Source: Candidatus Zixiibacteriota bacterium (lineage in GTDB: Bacteria > Zixibacteria > MSB-5A5 > GN15 > PGXB01). From it: a stretch of DNA of 7,237 nucleotides. This document shows positions 5,888-7,237 of the stretch, in pieces. The notes below the pieces were generated by a model. That model was not told where the DNA came from, made no database searches, and saw only the letters and a program-made list of their open reading frames with translations. How positions within the stretch are numbered: the stretch's first letter is position 1; every line of letters starts with the position of its first letter. Location: the NCBI GenBank assembly GCA_020345705.1, contig CP070766.1, positions 936,891 through 944,127 on the forward strand, read 5' to 3'. The position numbers and the translations under genes were made by a program.

Positions 5888-6736
5888 TCACATCATTTTC
5901 ATATTATCAATTAAACGAACTCCAAACAACCTGATGGCCAGGGAACAGATGCAATTCTTCTTCACTTTCTTAACGGGACGCAGAGACTCGAAATCTGTGA
6001 AAGCAATATAGTCGATTTCCGCCGTCCGACAGATGGTCCTGATAATCTGCCCCATGGCCCTGCTGAGAACTGTTGTTTTGGTCATTCGGTGGTTCTTTAC
6101 AAGGGTCCTGGCTCTTTGAAGGGCCTTATACAGGCATACAGCCTGTTTCCTCTGTTCGGGATTGAAGTATTTATTCCGGGATGACATCGCCAGGCCGTCC
6201 TTCTCCCGCACGGTCGGCGCGACGATGATTTTGATCGGATAGTCGAGATCGCGTGCCATCTGCTTTAACACCATTGCCTGCTGGTAATCCTTCAGGCCAA
6301 AAACGGCGACGTCGGGGCGGGTGGTATTGAACAGCTTGGCGACTATGGTCGTCACGCCGCGAAAATGCGTCGGCCGATGAGCGCCCTCGAGCGTCTTCGT
6401 AATCCCTTCGACCGCCACATAAGTCTGAAAATCTCCGGGATAGATGTCGGTAGCTTTCGGTATGAAGACAATGTCGCCACCCGCTTGCTTGATTTTTCTC
6501 AAGTCGCCTTTTTCATCGCGAGGATATTTATTGAGGTCTTCATTGGGGCCAAACTGGGTGGGATTGACGAAGATGGTCGTAATCACTGCGTCCGAATGTT
6601 TTGCGGCCCGTTTTATCAGCGAAAGATGCCCCTCGTGCAGAAATCCCATCGTCGGCACCAGGCCGATTTTCTTTCCTTCCGAGGCCAGCTTCCGCGAAAG
6701 CGCCTGCATCTTCTTTATTGATCTTACAACAATCAT
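5888..6736 (-). CDS. panC: Pantothenate synthetase (pantoate--beta-alanine ligase)
   Basis: PanC condenses pantoate with beta-alanine using ATP, through a pantoyl-adenylate intermediate, to make pantothenate for coenzyme A; it is cytosolic and usually a dimer. The 282-residue product has the usual length and all main motifs: PTMGFLHEGHLSL at 28-40 with the HxGH nucleotide-binding signature, FVNPTQFGPNEDLNKYPR at 56-73, FRGVTTIVAKLF at 125-136, FGLKDYQQ at 146-153, and VREKDGLAMSSRN at 176-188, the KMSKS-like loop. The C-terminal region ends with the typical RLIDN. The start ATG at 6736 has GAAGG six bases upstream. It follows the LpxH-like gene by 32 nt, so the two probably share a transcript. 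No other pantothenate gene (panB, panD) is in the window. Confidence 0.97.
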   Translation of the reverse strand: MIVVRSIKKMQALSRKLASEGKKIGLVPTMGFLHEGHLSLIKRAAKHSDAVITTIFVNPTQFGPNEDLNKYPRDEKGDLRKIKQAGGDIVFIPKATDIYPGDFQTYVAVEGITKTLEGAHRPTHFRGVTTIVAKLFNTTRPDVAVFGLKDYQQAMVLKQMARDLDYPIKIIVAPTVREKDGLAMSSRNKYFNPEQRKQAVCLYKALQRARTLVKNHRMTKTTVLSRAMGQIIRTICRTAEIDYIAFTDFESLRPVKKVKKNCICSLAIRLFGVRLIDNMKMM

Positions 6737-6768
6737 GTCTTGCCTTCAATTACCGTCATGACCGGACA

Positions 6769-7237
6769 TTATATGTATTCCAGCGTGACATCTCCGTCGT
6801 CCATCCTTCCGTATGAAAAATGCTCGATAAAATCACCGGTGTTCAAATACACGCCGCCGTCCGTCTTCTGTAGAACCGGAAGGTGCAAATGGCCGATAAC
6901 AACGACGTCATATCCTTCCGACAGTTTTCGCCTGGCGTAATCTTCATAATCTTTGACAAACTTCTGTTCCCTGCCGGAGGTGTGCATCCGCGAAGAGTGG
7001 GAGACTCTTTTCGCCAGCGGTATTCCCCAGTCGGCGGGCAGCTTCTGGTACAGCCAGATGTTGACCTTACTGCGCAATATTCTCTTGAGAATTCTATAGC
7101 CCTTATCCGACGGCGATATGCCGTCGCCATGAATCAGATAAAGCTTCTTGCCCTGCTCGCTGGTTTCGAAATAGTCGCGATGAATGGTAATCCCTGCCTC
7201 CCGGCTCAAAAACTCCCCTAGCCAGAAATCATGGTTG
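6769..7237 (-). CDS. LpxH-like UDP-2,3-diacylglucosamine diphosphatase (calcineurin-like metallophosphatase), 5' end outside window
   Basis: This resembles the LpxH-type enzymes (COG2908) that cleave UDP-2,3-diacylglucosamine to lipid X and UMP in lipid A synthesis, acting at the inner face of the cytoplasmic membrane. The 5' third is outside the window. The frame stays open to the edge and reads NHDFWLGEFLSREAG there, the second half of a GNHD metal-binding motif (7236-7228). Further motifs are HGDGISPSDKGYRILKR with HGD at 7131-7123, GHLHLPV with GHLH at 6894-6883, and the following VYLNTGDFIEH, which is typical of the family. The DKGYRILKRILRS and IPLAKRVSHSSR stretches favour the lipid A branch over general phosphoesterases. 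A TTG at 7209 should not be taken as the start, because the GNHD motif precedes it. Substrate is inferred, not shown. It is cotranscribed with panC. Confidence 0.85.
   Translation of the reverse strand, partial: NHDFWLGEFLSREAGITIHRDYFETSEQGKKLYLIHGDGISPSDKGYRILKRILRSKVNIWLYQKLPADWGIPLAKRVSHSSRMHTSGREQKFVKDYEDYARRKLSEGYDVVVIGHLHLPVLQKTDGGVYLNTGDFIEHFSYGRMDDGDVTLEYI

Noticed and set aside
6365..7221. Several plus-strand open frames opposite panC and the LpxH-like gene
   Set aside because: They are complements of conserved genes and show no protein features of their own.

Overview
All nine genes supported in this 7.2 kb window lie on the minus strand, so the window is transcribed from high to low coordinates. 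Base composition is near-balanced by eye and coding density is very high. Only two gaps exceed 90 bases (5793-5887 and 2599-2712), and each carries a sigma70-like promoter. No rRNA, tRNA, CRISPR array, insertion sequence or other mobile signature is visible. The metallophosphatase resembles LpxH-type lipid A enzymes, which suggests a Gram-negative bacterium. The classical TTGACA/TATCTT promoters argue against a Bacteroidetes-type promoter consensus. A deep-branching or candidate phylum of the FCB kind (for example Zixibacteria-like) is my guess, but the window alone cannot prove it.

In transcription order: (1) 7237-5888 holds the 3' part of an LpxH-like UDP-2,3-diacylglucosamine diphosphatase, followed 32 nt later by panC (pantothenate synthesis). 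This looks like the end of a housekeeping operon. (2) A 95-nt gap holds a weak candidate terminator and a strong promoter. (3) 5792-2713 holds four tightly packed genes (gaps of 5, 0 and 6 nt) encoding membrane proteins with no function I recognise: a DUF6754-like protein, a six-helix protein, a bitopic protein with a large extracytoplasmic domain, and another six-helix protein. They probably form one operon and one membrane complex. (4) A 114-nt stretch upstream of the next gene carries a second strong promoter. (5) 2579-1 holds a sugar-phosphate nucleotidyltransferase with a left-handed beta-helix tail, then metK (SAM synthetase), then the start of ahcY (S-adenosylhomocysteinase), again closely spaced.

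The metK-ahcY pair supplies S-adenosylmethionine and clears the S-adenosylhomocysteine left after methyl transfer. The nucleotidyltransferase and LpxH-like enzyme point to cell-envelope sugar and lipid A metabolism. PanC feeds coenzyme A. The four-gene membrane cluster is the real unknown. Its first gene appears to be transcribed from a promoter whose predicted start point falls on the GTG start codon itself, so it may be translated from a leaderless mRNA.
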